A DNA stretch of 64,000 bases from Acutalibacter sp. 1XD8-36 (GTDB lineage: Bacteria; Bacillota; Clostridia; Oscillospirales; Acutalibacteraceae), in contig NZ_QZDU01000005.1 in NCBI RefSeq assembly GCF_009917525.1, positions 62,001 to 126,000 of the forward strand. The letters run 5' to 3'. The notes under the pieces were generated by a model. It was not told where the DNA came from. It ran no database searches and worked only from the letters and a program-made list of their open reading frames with translations. Below, piece by piece: positions 9,583 to 18,765 of the stretch; the stretch's first letter is position 1, and the number at the start of each line of letters is the position of its first letter. The position numbers were made by a program, and so were the translations under genes.

Positions 9583-10533
9583 TCAGGCAAACAGTCCGTT
9601 TTCACCGACCAGCTTTGAGACGCGGTCGCAGGAAATCAGGAAAATAAAGTTTATAACGGATTTGAACAGGGATATGGCTGTGGAGAAGGAGAAGTCAGCC
9701 GAGGACTGGAAGGTTATCCGGTAGATGTAGGTATCGAGAATGTCCGAGACGTCCCGCACGGCGGGGTTGCTGAGATTGAATATCTGGTCAAACCCGGCGT
9801 TCATGATACCTCCCACGGCGAGAATAAACATTACGACGATGGTTGGTTTTATACAGGGCAGGGTGATATACACCATCTTCATCAGCCGCCCGGCTCCATC
9901 TATGTCAGCGGCCTCATACTGCTCGGTGTCTATGCCCGATATAGCCGCCATATAGATAATGGCGCTCCACCCTGCCCCCTTCCAGTTTTCGGTAATATAG
10001 AGCATGGGCCGGAATATCTTCTCATCTCCCAGGAAGTTTATGGGCTCCATACCTAGTGCGCTTAACATGGCGTTTACTGTGCCGTTATTGCCAAGTAGGT
10101 TCAGCATAATGCTCGCCACGATTACCCACGAGAGGAAGTGCGGAAAGGTGTAGATAGTCTGCAGCACCTTCTTGTACCGCTGGCTCCGTATCTCGTTTAT
10201 CAGCAGGGCAAGGATTATTGGTACCGGGAACTGGAACAGTATACGGCAAAAGCTGATTACCACCGTATTGCCCAGCGCCCGGAAGAAATCCGGGTCCCGA
10301 AATACAAACTCATAGTTCTGCAGGCCTATCCATGGGCTCATCCATATGCCAAGGTTTGCCTTATAGGTCTTGAAGGCCAGGCTCAGGCCGCCCATTGGCA
10401 TATAACAGAATATAGTGTACCATATCAGGCCCGGAAGAAGCAGTACGTATACCTGCCAGTTCAGCAGTATCCTCTTCCAAAGGCTAGTTTTCTTTGGCAC
10501 AGACGAGGCTGTGCGTTGTTTCTTCATTGTCAT
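9583..10533 (-). CDS. Sugar ABC transporter permease, LplB/YtmP type (locus A)
   Basis: A 316-residue permease with six predicted membrane helices, a cytoplasmic N-terminus, and an EAA loop (EQYEAADIDGAGRLMKMVYI then TLPCIKPT). The segment LLPGLIWYTIFCYMPMGGLSLAF and C-terminal NFIFLISCDRVSKL are characteristic of the LplB branch that accompanies LplA-type binding proteins. The ATG at 10531-10533 has AAGGAGGGG eight bases before it. It is the first gene of the leftward locus A operon, so the promoter lies in 10534-10690. Confidence 0.92.
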   Translation of the reverse strand: MTMKKQRTASSVPKKTSLWKRILLNWQVYVLLLPGLIWYTIFCYMPMGGLSLAFKTYKANLGIWMSPWIGLQNYEFVFRDPDFFRALGNTVVISFCRILFQFPVPIILALLINEIRSQRYKKVLQTIYTFPHFLSWVIVASIMLNLLGNNGTVNAMLSALGMEPINFLGDEKIFRPMLYITENWKGAGWSAIIYMAAISGIDTEQYEAADIDGAGRLMKMVYITLPCIKPTIVVMFILAVGGIMNAGFDQIFNLSNPAVRDVSDILDTYIYRITFQSSADFSFSTAISLFKSVINFIFLISCDRVSKLVGENGLFA

Positions 10534-10690
10534 TAAAGTAACCCCTCCTTTTTACTATGCTTATATTTTACCAGACCCCACGACTAGATGTATAGCACAT
10601 TTTTATTAAAAAGTTTCACTATTTTCAAGTGAGTTAAACAGTTATTATCATACAAACTTAAAATCGTGAAAGTAAAGCCTGAAAAAATGC

Positions 10691-10719
10691 TTTTCACTCC
10701 TGCCCGTCTACTATATAAT
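10691..10719 (+). promoter_or_regulatory. Promoter of the GH38-uxuA-kduD operon
   Basis: TTTTCA at 10691-10696, a 17-base spacer and TATAAT at 10714-10719. The likely transcript start is near 10726, about 40 bases before the chosen ATG. The ATG at 10718 lies inside this -10 box and so is not a start codon. Confidence 0.7.
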
Positions 10720-10765
10720 GAAAGCGTATGGGGCCTGGGCCCCGATTACTGAAAGGAGCGGTAGT

Positions 10766-13168
10766 ATGGATATGGAACAAAGACAACTGCCGGTATATCT
10801 GCTGACTTATGACCACGGAGGCTATATCCTCTGGGGTGAACACTTCAAGGAGAGGTTGGACAGCGCCATAGAGTGGCTGGAGAAGTATCCCTCCTTTAAG
10901 CTCGGCCTTGACAACGAGGCCTTTGCCTACGACCAGTACGCCGAGACCCAGCCGGAGATGGTGGAGTTTCTAAGGGAGAAGCTTAGGGAGTTTGCCGGTA
11001 GGCTTGCCATCGGCTCATCCACCTACGGGCAGCCGCTGTCTGTTTTCGTCAACGAGGAGTCCAACGTGCGGCAGCTCACCTATGCCATCCGCGCAAATCT
11101 CCGGCACTTCTCCCAGACCCCCAGTGTCTACGCCATCAGCGAGCACGCCCTGCACAGCCAGATTCCCCAGCTTATCCGGCTGTGCGGCTATGAGGGGGCA
11201 GTGATGCGCACCCACTTTATGATGTACGGCTATAACCCCACCTATCCGGCTGGCTACGGTACCTGGGTGGGCGTGGACGGCACAAGAGTGCCCACAGTGC
11301 CTACATATGACGGCCAGGGGGCCGAGTTCGGGATAACCACCTATGACAACTGGGTGCTCACCCGCTGGCCCGACCAGACAGACAGGTCTCTGGAGGATTT
11401 TGTAGAAAAGTTCCCGGACATTTATCCCCTGCTGGCCTCCCGGTACGACGACATTGTGCTGCGCTGTGAGGGGCTGACTAAACATGTAGAGGAGCGCAGG
11501 GAGCAGTATAAATGGATACTGCTGGAGGAGATACCCGAGCTCTTCGGCGAGCCACAGATGGACTTCGCCCCCGGAGCTAACGAGTTTGTGGTGCGTATGC
11601 CCTGGGGCTACTGCGGAAACCATATATTCAACCGCTGCCGCCAGGGGGAGCTGGGCGTGCTTACAGCGGAGAGGCTGAATACCTGGACAGTGCTTGCAGG
11701 GGGAGAGTCCCGGCAGGAGTTGCTTGAGGAGAGCTGGAAGAAGCTCCTTGTCACCCAGCACCACGACATACAGATATGCGGCCTGCTGGATGACGAGAGG
11801 AAATTCCTCACCCGCTCCCTGGAGGCCTCAAATGCTGTTACAGAGGAGTCCCTTGAGTATCTTTCAAGACAGTTTGCCACCGGGGACGGCAAATATGTAA
11901 TGGTGTACAACCCCCTCTCCTATACTGTCTGTCATGAGGTGGAGTACCAGGTTTCCTACCCCAGAGGAAAGGGCGGGACAGGATTCTCGGTATGGTTTGG
12001 AGATAAGGAGGTCCAGTGTGAATACAACGCCCTGGACTATAAGGAGAACAGGATAAGCCGGGCACGGCTGCGGTTTGCCGCAGAGGTCCCGGGCCAGTCC
12101 ATACGCTGCTATAGGATATCGGCTGAGCCCGGTGAGCTCTCGGAAGAAACCCGGCTCTCAGCCCTGACCGGCACGGTACTGGAGGCTTCACCCTACACCT
12201 TAGAACTGGATGAATACGGTATCCGCTCTCTTAAAAATGAAGATACCTATTATTTTAAGAATGGACAGGGCGCGCTCTTTGCCGGAGTGGTAGACGGAAA
12301 GGCTGAGGTCTCAAAAGGGATATGGAGTGCTGTCAGGCGCGGAAGCAGCGTTGAGGCCGAGTATATGGGGACAATAGGCACCGTTGGCATACACTTTACT
12401 ATGTGCTTCTCCGGGGAGCTCATCAAGTGCCGGGTAAGGTTCAGCCACCATGGAGAGACGATAGGCTCCACAGAGCGTGCGGAGGAGTTTAAGGCCAATC
12501 TCAACGGCTTTGTCCATGAGGACAAGCTCCGCTTCCTAATACCCATGAAGATGAACGGCGCAAAGGGTGTTCGGGACCTGCCCTTCCTTATTGAGGAGAC
12601 AGAGGACCGCTATATCCAGGGAAACTACTGGACGGCCTGCGGGGACGGCAGGCTTGGCGTGGCCTGCTTTAATAAGGGGGCCATGTGTATGGTAAAAGAG
12701 GAGGATGGGATTTCCATTCCTCTGGAATATGCCAACACCTATGTGTGGGGCTCCCGGATGCTGTACGGCGAGACGGAGCATGAGTTTGCCATCCTGCCCT
12801 ATACCGGCAGCTGGGCTGAGCAGGATTTGCACCGGAAGGCGCTGGCCTATGAGTATCCCCTTGGTATACACCCGGTGGCCTCCGGCCAGAATGGGCCATG
12901 GAAGGATGAGGTTACCTTCCTAAAGGTAGACGGCAGGGAAAATATCCTGCTCAGTGCATTGTACCCGGAGGATGGGGCGGTTATTGCCAGGGTATATGAA
13001 GCCGGCGGTAAGGAGGGTACTGTATCCCTCTACTCAGACTTTGCGGAAATAGACGGAGAGGTTGACCTGCTGGGAGGAGATATTTGCACTTCCGATGGAA
13101 CGCTCACTGTGGGCGCACACAAAATACACAGCTTAAGGCTGAAAAAAGGAGCTGATAAAAATGGCTGA
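10766..13168 (+). CDS. GH38-like alpha-mannosidase (divergent)
   Basis: Start chosen at 10766, seven bases after GAAAGGAG. The ~800-residue protein has a GH38-type N-terminal barrel (LDNEAFAYDQYAETQPEMVE, then GRLAIGSSTYGQP), the late zinc-site motif TQHHDIQICG around residue 335, and a long C-terminal beta-rich region as in GH38 enzymes. There is no signal peptide, so it would act on imported oligosaccharides in the cytosol. Odd point: the usual N-terminal HxD zinc motif appears as LTYDHGGYILWG, so substrate or mechanism may differ from classical alpha-mannosidases. It heads a six-gene operon and overlaps the next gene by eight bases. Confidence 0.75.
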   Translation: MDMEQRQLPVYLLTYDHGGYILWGEHFKERLDSAIEWLEKYPSFKLGLDNEAFAYDQYAETQPEMVEFLREKLREFAGRLAIGSSTYGQPLSVFVNEESNVRQLTYAIRANLRHFSQTPSVYAISEHALHSQIPQLIRLCGYEGAVMRTHFMMYGYNPTYPAGYGTWVGVDGTRVPTVPTYDGQGAEFGITTYDNWVLTRWPDQTDRSLEDFVEKFPDIYPLLASRYDDIVLRCEGLTKHVEERREQYKWILLEEIPELFGEPQMDFAPGANEFVVRMPWGYCGNHIFNRCRQGELGVLTAERLNTWTVLAGGESRQELLEESWKKLLVTQHHDIQICGLLDDERKFLTRSLEASNAVTEESLEYLSRQFATGDGKYVMVYNPLSYTVCHEVEYQVSYPRGKGGTGFSVWFGDKEVQCEYNALDYKENRISRARLRFAAEVPGQSIRCYRISAEPGELSEETRLSALTGTVLEASPYTLELDEYGIRSLKNEDTYYFKNGQGALFAGVVDGKAEVSKGIWSAVRRGSSVEAEYMGTIGTVGIHFTMCFSGELIKCRVRFSHHGETIGSTERAEEFKANLNGFVHEDKLRFLIPMKMNGAKGVRDLPFLIEETEDRYIQGNYWTACGDGRLGVACFNKGAMCMVKEEDGISIPLEYANTYVWGSRMLYGETEHEFAILPYTGSWAEQDLHRKALAYEYPLGIHPVASGQNGPWKDEVTFLKVDGRENILLSALYPEDGAVIARVYEAGGKEGTVSLYSDFAEIDGEVDLLGGDICTSDGTLTVGAHKIHSLRLKKGADKNG

Positions 13169-13919
13169 CCCCTTTCGTATGGACGGCAAGACCGCGCTGA
13201 TTACCGGCGCTGGCCGGGGTATCGGAAAAGCGATTTCAAAGGCTTTTGCCGGGCAGGGTGCTGAGCTGCTTCTCACCTCACGCAATGAGGAGAAGCTGCG
13301 CCTTGCCGCACGGGAGTTGACCACAGAGGGAGCAAAGTGCCGGTACTTCCCGGCAGACCTTAGCTGCATGGAGGATATTGAGAAGCTGATAGGCTGGATA
13401 AACGGCATAGACAGGATAGACTGCTATGTGAACAACGCCGCCTTTACAGATTTTTCCTACCCCACCCAAACAGGCGCTGAGACAATAGCCTCCCTGTTCC
13501 ATACCAACTACCGGGCCTCGGTGCTGCTGGCCCAGGCCGCGGCAAAGCATATGACTGCAAAGGATATAAAGGGCTGTATGCTCTTTGTCACCTCCATAAA
13601 TGCCATATCTGCCCTACCCAGCCAGGCGTTCTATTCCAGCACAAAGGCCGCGCTTGAGTCCATCATGAAGTCCTTCGCGGCTGAGCTTGCGCCCTATGGA
13701 ATCAGAGTAAATTCCATTGCCCCCGGCGCGATAATGACCGACATGAACTCCCACTTCACTCCTGAGAAGGTTACGGAGCTCAGCGCCAAAATACCACTTG
13801 GGTGCATAGGCGAGCCGGAGGATATAGGAGATGCGGCGGTGTTTCTCTGCTCCGACGCAGCAAGGTACGTCACCGGCACAACCCTTGTGGCCGACGGCGG
13901 TTATTTACTTAGAAGATAG
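13161..13919 (+). CDS. SDR-family oxidoreductase
   Basis: A 252-residue short-chain dehydrogenase/reductase. It has the Rossmann nucleotide motif TGAGRGIG (~residues 14-21), NNAAF in the position of NNAG, the catalytic Ser in FVTSINA, the YxxxK pair in YSSTKAA, and the usual VADGGYL end. Its ATG overlaps the end of the mannosidase gene and follows AAAGGAG, so translation is probably coupled. Operon context points to oxidation or reduction of a sugar or sugar acid; the exact substrate cannot be read from sequence. A second SDR at the end of the operon is much closer to KduD. Confidence 0.88.
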   Translation: MADPFRMDGKTALITGAGRGIGKAISKAFAGQGAELLLTSRNEEKLRLAARELTTEGAKCRYFPADLSCMEDIEKLIGWINGIDRIDCYVNNAAFTDFSYPTQTGAETIASLFHTNYRASVLLAQAAAKHMTAKDIKGCMLFVTSINAISALPSQAFYSSTKAALESIMKSFAAELAPYGIRVNSIAPGAIMTDMNSHFTPEKVTELSAKIPLGCIGEPEDIGDAAVFLCSDAARYVTGTTLVADGGYLLRR

Positions 13920-13933
13920 GCGAGGTAGATGAT

Positions 13934-14920
13934 ATGAAATTAGCAATGGCGTATTTTTATCCCGGGCATGAGGAGAAAATACCGCTCTCCCAGCAGCTTG
14001 GAGTAGACAGGGCGGTTATAAATGTCTGCAGTCAAAAAACACCCCTGCCTGATGGCGGGGGATGGGATTTTGCTCCATTTAAGAGCAAGGTTGAGAGCTT
14101 TTTGCAGGCGGGTATCAAGCCTGAGGTGGTAGAGGGGCCTACACCCCTTGAGAGGACGAAGCTGGGACTCTCTGGCAGGGACGAAGAAATCAAAGTGTTC
14201 TGTAAGCTTTTAGAGGTCATGGACAGCCTGGACATCCGCACGGTATGCTATAACTGGATGCCTGTTATCGGATGGTTCCGCTCCCGGAAGAACATTCCCG
14301 CCCGTGGGGGCGCTACAGTTACCGGGTACTGCCATAAGGACGTGGAGGGGGAGCCTCTGACCGAGTTCGGGGAGGTGACTCAAAAGCAGCTTTGGGAAAA
14401 CCTGGAGTATTTCCTGAAAGCCGTTGTGCCCGAGGCCGAGAGGCACGGCATACGTTTGGCCGTGCACCCCGACGACCCGCCGGTGCCGGCTATACGCGGG
14501 ATATCCCGCATTCTGATTTCCCCGGAGGCCCTGAAAAAGGTCACGGAGCTGGTTCCAAGCGAGTATAACGGTATCACCTTCTGCCAGGGCTCCATTGGTG
14601 CTGAGGGGGCCGATGTGCCAAAGACGCTTTCTGAATTTGCACAGAAGAAAAAGATTTTCTTTGCCCACTTCCGGGATATCCGTGGCACAGCTGAGGACTT
14701 CCGGGAGACCTTTCACGAGGACGGGCAGACGGACATGTACAAATGTATGAAATTATACTATGGGTATGGGCTTGACTGCTGTATCCGCCCGGACCATGTG
14801 CCCACAATGCTTGGTGAGGAGTGCAGCCAGCCGGGGTACTCTGTACTGGGAAACCTGTTCGCCGTTGGATACATGAAGGGCCTGATGGAGGCCGCGCAAA
14901 AAGAGATTGGAGGATTTTAA
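13934..14920 (+). CDS. uxuA: Mannonate dehydratase (UxuA family)
   Basis: A 328-residue TIM-barrel enzyme matching UxuA, which dehydrates D-mannonate to 2-keto-3-deoxygluconate in glucuronate breakdown. Recognisable parts are YNWMPVIGWFRS, the metal-binding HPDDPPVP, NGITFCQGSIG and the metal/active-site segment FAHFRDIRG. It is somewhat shorter than the ~350-395 residues of many homologues, but all these blocks are present. It lies between an SDR and an RraA-like gene with very short spacing. The usual partners UxuB (fructuronate reductase) and UxuC (isomerase) are not in the window; one of the neighbouring dehydrogenases could replace UxuB. Confidence 0.88.
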   Translation: MKLAMAYFYPGHEEKIPLSQQLGVDRAVINVCSQKTPLPDGGGWDFAPFKSKVESFLQAGIKPEVVEGPTPLERTKLGLSGRDEEIKVFCKLLEVMDSLDIRTVCYNWMPVIGWFRSRKNIPARGGATVTGYCHKDVEGEPLTEFGEVTQKQLWENLEYFLKAVVPEAERHGIRLAVHPDDPPVPAIRGISRILISPEALKKVTELVPSEYNGITFCQGSIGAEGADVPKTLSEFAQKKKIFFAHFRDIRGTAEDFRETFHEDGQTDMYKCMKLYYGYGLDCCIRPDHVPTMLGEECSQPGYSVLGNLFAVGYMKGLMEAAQKEIGGF

Positions 14921-14921
14921 C

Positions 14922-15611
14922 ATGACTAAAGAGGTAATGGACTCAATTCGTGAAAAACTTATGCAGGCGTATTCTGCCGACCTGTATGATGTGCTTGATA
15001 AGATGGGCTATCCCAACCAGTGCCTGGATTTGAGCATTTCTCCCCTAAGCCCGGACTGGAAAGCGGCGGGGCCCGCCTTCACCATCTGGGGCATAAGGGA
15101 GCCCCGGTTTGACGGAGATTTACCGAGGCCGGATTTTGACAATCACGCGCTATTTGACAGGATTTACCCCGGCTGTATCGTGGCAATAAACGCGGAGAAG
15201 GACCAGATTGTCGGGCACTGGGGCGAGATGATGAGCTACGGCGCGAGGGCCGCCGGAGCTGTGGGAGCGGTTATCGACGGCGGCACCCGGGATAAGCCCG
15301 GGATACTGGACATTGAGAATTGGAGCTGCTTTGCCCGTTACACCTCGCCCATCGAGTCAAAAAGCCGGTGGCGTCCCCGGGAGGTGGAAATCCCCATTTA
15401 CATGACCGGCACCCTGACAAGCTCAGTGCTTGTACGCCCTGGAGACTGGCTTTTCGGAGACGTGGACGGCGTTATCGTCATCCCAATAGAGATACTTGAG
15501 GAGGCAGCGGAGAAGGTAAGCGAGCTTGCCCACCTTGAGAGGCTGTCAAGGGAGGCTTTCCGTGAGGGCAAGACCTTTAGGGAGGTCTATGACATGTACC
15601 GGCGCGCATAA
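14922..15611 (+). CDS. RraA-like / HMG aldolase family protein
   Basis: Start taken at 14922, with GGAGG at 14909-14913 inside the end of uxuA; a frame beginning at 14907 would start before this ribosome site. The 229-residue protein has the family core AVIDGGTRDKPGIL, containing the Arg-Asp pair that binds pyruvate-type substrates and metal, plus DWLFGDVDGVIVIP. Members include 4-hydroxy-4-methyl-2-oxoglutarate aldolase/oxaloacetate decarboxylases and the RNase E regulator RraA; here an aldolase or lyase acting on a keto-acid is more likely because of the uronate operon. The reaction is inferred, not proven. Confidence 0.8.
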   Translation: MTKEVMDSIREKLMQAYSADLYDVLDKMGYPNQCLDLSISPLSPDWKAAGPAFTIWGIREPRFDGDLPRPDFDNHALFDRIYPGCIVAINAEKDQIVGHWGEMMSYGARAAGAVGAVIDGGTRDKPGILDIENWSCFARYTSPIESKSRWRPREVEIPIYMTGTLTSSVLVRPGDWLFGDVDGVIVIPIEILEEAAEKVSELAHLERLSREAFREGKTFREVYDMYRRA

Positions 15612-15639
15612 GGGCGGCGTTTTGCGAAAGGAGAAGGCT

Positions 15640-16668
15640 ATGAAAGGTATACAGGTACAGGACAGAGGCAGGGCCGCCCTGGTGGAGCTGCCCTGCCCGG
15701 AGCATAGAGAGGGGTATGCCATTGTCAGAGTGATGGCGGCAGGTATCTGCGGCACGGACGTCTCTACATTCCGGGGCACAAACGTAAACGTGTCCTCCTA
15801 TCCTATTATCATAGGCCACGAGACCGCCGGGATAGTGGAAGAAGTTGGAGAGAACCCATACGGCATTAAGCCAGGGGACCACGTGGTGCTTGACCCATAT
15901 TTATACTGCGGCAGGTGCTACCCCTGCTCTCAGGGAAAGACCAACTGCTGCGAGACCCTTCATTGCCTGGGCGTCCACTGCGACGGCTCAATGTGCGAGT
16001 ATTTTTCCCATCCTGTAAATATGCTCCGCAAAATACCGGAGGATATGCCCTGGGAGCGGGCTCCCCTTGCAGAGCCCCTGGTAATTAGTATCCACGGACT
16101 GCATACCTGCGGGCTGAAAGCCGGAGAGCATATTGTTATTATTGGCGCAGGGGCCATTGGCCTTTTGGCGGCTATGGGGGCCCTGGCATACGGAGCCGTG
16201 CCCATCCTCACGGACGTGGTGGACGGCAGACTGGAAACCGCCAAATCGCTGGGGATTCCCTATACAGTGAATCCCCAGAAGGATGACGCGGTTGAGCGCA
16301 TAATGGAGCTCACCAATGGGCGGGGCGCGGAGTGCTGTATGGAGGCCTCGGGCTCTGACGCAGGGGTGCAAAGCGCCATCAGCTATGCGGCATATACAGG
16401 ACGTATAGCTCTTACAGGCTGGCCCAAGCACGAGATTTCCCTGCTCACAAACCTTATCACTAAAAAGGAGCTGCATATCAGGGGCTCCCGGAATGGGGCG
16501 GGGGAATTTGAGGAGGCCATACAGCTGATTTACTCCGGAAGAGTGCCGGCCGAAAGGATAATTTCCAAGGTCGTGCCGTATCCCCAGCTCCCCCATATGC
16601 TGGGTGAACTCAGCCAGCGCCCAGGAGATTATCTGAAGGTCGTGGGACTGTTTGACAGGGAGGAATGA
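15640..16668 (+). CDS. Zinc-dependent alcohol/polyol dehydrogenase (MDR family)
   Basis: Start chosen at 15640, behind GAAAGGAGAAGG; an earlier in-frame start at 15526 lies within the RraA-like gene. The 342-residue protein shows the catalytic-zinc motif AGICGTD and GHETAGIVEEVG, the structural zinc Cys cluster CGRCYPCSQGKTNC, and the NAD-binding GAGAIGLLAA. This matches threonine, sorbitol and galactitol dehydrogenase relatives. In this operon it probably oxidises or reduces a sugar acid; replacing UxuB is one possibility. Substrate is not determined. Confidence 0.88.
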   Translation: MKGIQVQDRGRAALVELPCPEHREGYAIVRVMAAGICGTDVSTFRGTNVNVSSYPIIIGHETAGIVEEVGENPYGIKPGDHVVLDPYLYCGRCYPCSQGKTNCCETLHCLGVHCDGSMCEYFSHPVNMLRKIPEDMPWERAPLAEPLVISIHGLHTCGLKAGEHIVIIGAGAIGLLAAMGALAYGAVPILTDVVDGRLETAKSLGIPYTVNPQKDDAVERIMELTNGRGAECCMEASGSDAGVQSAISYAAYTGRIALTGWPKHEISLLTNLITKKELHIRGSRNGAGEFEEAIQLIYSGRVPAERIISKVVPYPQLPHMLGELSQRPGDYLKVVGLFDREE

Positions 16669-16671
16669 ATA

Positions 16672-17445
16672 ATGACACACCAGCTATTTGATATTGATGG
16701 CAGAAAAGCGATAGTCACCGGCGCTACCAGGGGACTGGGCTGGGGCATGGCAGAGGGGTTGATGGAGTCCGGCGCAGAGGTCGTAATCTGGGGAAGCTCA
16801 GAGAAGGTACATGATGTAGCGGAGGAGTTCCGGGAAAGGGGCTTTACCTGTCATGGCGTGGCGGCAGACCTGAGCGACCGCAAGAGCCTGAACGCCGGAT
16901 TTGTAAAGTCCATGGAACTTTTGGGAGGCAAAATCGACATCTTAGTAAACTGTGCGGGTATCCAGCGCCGCCACCCCAGCGAGGAGTTCCCCATGTCCGA
17001 CTGGGACAAGGTGCTTGAGGTAAACCTGACAGCTCCCTTTGAATTGTGCCAGCTGGCAGGGCGGGAAATGCTGAAAGCCGGCTATGGGAAAATCATAAAT
17101 ATTGCCTCCATGCAGTCGTTTTTCGGGGGCTTCACCATCCCCGCCTACGCCTCGGCAAAGGGAGGTATCGCGCTGTTGACAAAGGCCCTGTGCAACGAGT
17201 GGGCAGGACGTGGAATAAACGTCAACGCAATCGCGCCGGGATATATGGCTACGGAGATGAATCGTGCCCTCTTGGACCCGGCAAACCCCCGGTACAAGGA
17301 AATTACTGACCGTATCCCCGCCCACCGCTGGGGGCGTGCACTGGGCGAGGACATGAAGGGTGCCTGTATCTTTCTTGCAAGCCATGCTTCCGATTATCTT
17401 AACGGAGCGGTTATTCCTGTAGACGGCGGCTATGCCAGTAAGTAG
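16672..17445 (+). CDS. kduD: KduD-like 2-dehydro-3-deoxy-D-gluconate 5-dehydrogenase (SDR)
   Basis: A 257-residue SDR beginning four bases after the previous stop. It resembles KduD closely along its length: nucleotide motif TGATRGLGWGMAEG, LVNCAGIQRR, catalytic block INIASMQSFFGG followed by YASAKGG (YxxxK), NEWAGRGINVNAIAPGYMAT, DRIPAHRWG, and C-terminal DYLNGAVIPVDGGY. KduD interconverts 2,5-diketo-3-deoxygluconate and 2-keto-3-deoxygluconate, the same product made by UxuA. That makes 2-keto-3-deoxygluconate the common node of this operon. It is the last gene; no clear terminator was seen in the ~95 bases before the convergent GH39 end. Confidence 0.8.
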   Translation: MTHQLFDIDGRKAIVTGATRGLGWGMAEGLMESGAEVVIWGSSEKVHDVAEEFRERGFTCHGVAADLSDRKSLNAGFVKSMELLGGKIDILVNCAGIQRRHPSEEFPMSDWDKVLEVNLTAPFELCQLAGREMLKAGYGKIINIASMQSFFGGFTIPAYASAKGGIALLTKALCNEWAGRGINVNAIAPGYMATEMNRALLDPANPRYKEITDRIPAHRWGRALGEDMKGACIFLASHASDYLNGAVIPVDGGYASK

Positions 17446-17539
17446 CGGACCTTAATAAACTCTCTGATGTCTTCGGCAGTAACATTAAAAGTCCGTATTC
17501 TTTGCGTTACATTTCTCCTGCCGCCGTTTTTTTAAGTAT

Positions 17540-18691
17540 TTAGAAAGAGTCTAACCTGGTAAGCTTTATTAAAAACACATCATTCTCATTTTCCATAATA
17601 TCCAGCAGCATACATTCGTCCCCCTCGCTGATATCCAGCAGGTTAACCTGTAGCGGGGAATCACCTGCAAACATATTAAGCAGCTCCGCCTGCCGCTTGC
17701 TCAGGCTGTTCGGACGGCCCATCCTCATGTACATAGTGTATGGGTCATTTTTCTGGCAGCCAGTGCAGTACACCTGCAAAAGGTACTGTCCAGGCTCCAC
17801 TCCTGCCGCCGTTACCTGCAGCCTGCCCGCCGGACGGGCCGGGTGCTCCAGGCAGTAATACTTTTTATTTTCCATATCCTGCCGCACTATGTCGTTCCAG
17901 GTCAATATCTGTATTCCCTGGCTGTCCTTACAGGCAGTGCCATCCTGTCCGCCTACTTCAAGCCGTTTATCTCCCAGCTGCGACAGATAGCGGTAGGCAA
18001 AGTAGGCGGGCTTCCGTATGCCCTGAAGGTTGATTAGCCCGAACCCGCCGTGAAAGGCACCGGTCGGCGGGCCGTCCTCTTCAAATACGTCGGACACCTC
18101 ACAGTATGAGATAGAGTTCACCATTCCCTCAACCGTATGCAGCCGCGACAGCAGATAGGACGCCGCGTGATAGGAATCCCGCAGAGGGTCCCAATAGTCG
18201 TATGCCAGCCCCCACTCCGTAAAATGTATCTCAAGCTCGGGCCGCGGCGAATTTTCTACCGCCGCCTTTACCGCCCTCACCGCCTGCTCCAGTCCACTCG
18301 GGTCATAGCATATGCCCAGGGGCCATGAAGGGCCTGGGTCCCAAACCGGTATACCCGGTATATTCCCGGGCTCTGGCTCCTCACGGAAGCTTTTGACCGA
18401 ATAGTTATGGGCTGAAATGAAATCCAGAGGCACCTTTCTTTCTGTGCAGTGCTGTATCAGCCGCTCTATCCAGCTGATATCCCCGGCTACCGCAGGGCCA
18501 CCAACGCGGTAGCCTTCCGACACCCTCTTGACCGCCCTGGCAGTCACCTCATAGAGCCTCAGGTAGTCCTCCATGGTCCCGGTGAAAAACGGCGGGTTAT
18601 CCGGCTCGTTCCAGACTTCAAAATACCATCCCGCCACCTCTTCCCTGCCATAGCGCCCGGTAAAATGGCTGACCGTCTCATATATTAGGTC
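17540..18691 (-). pseudogene. GH39 beta-xylosidase, C-terminal part (interrupted gene)
   Basis: C-terminal 383 residues of a GH39 enzyme. It contains the acid/base motif WYFEVWNEPD and the nucleophile region ELEIHFTEWG, followed by a beta-sandwich tail. It has no start of its own. Upstream of the first internal ATG the frame continues as DLIYETVSHF back to 18691, where it meets a mobile element. The N-terminal part is at 21111-21506. Joining 21111 directly to 18691 gives 132 plus 383 residues in one frame, about the normal size for GH39 beta-xylosidases. The enzyme would have cleaved beta-xylosides in the cytosol as part of locus B. Confidence 0.88.
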
Positions 18692-18698
18692 CCCGCTT

Positions 18699-18716
18699 TA
18701 CTTTACTTAAGGATAA
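18699..18716 (+). repeat. Left terminal inverted repeat of the transposon remnant
   Basis: TACTTTACTTAAGGATAA, matching the reverse complement of 21090-21107 at 16 of 18 positions. It starts seven bases inside the left GA junction. Confidence 0.75.
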
Positions 18717-18765
18717 TCCTTCGGGGAACTGCCGCAAATGACACATTCCCCATAGTTTCTATATT

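Noticed and set aside
11015-11764. Minus-strand open frame inside the GH38-like gene
   Set aside because: Antisense of a well-supported gene; no ribosome site and no recognisable protein features.
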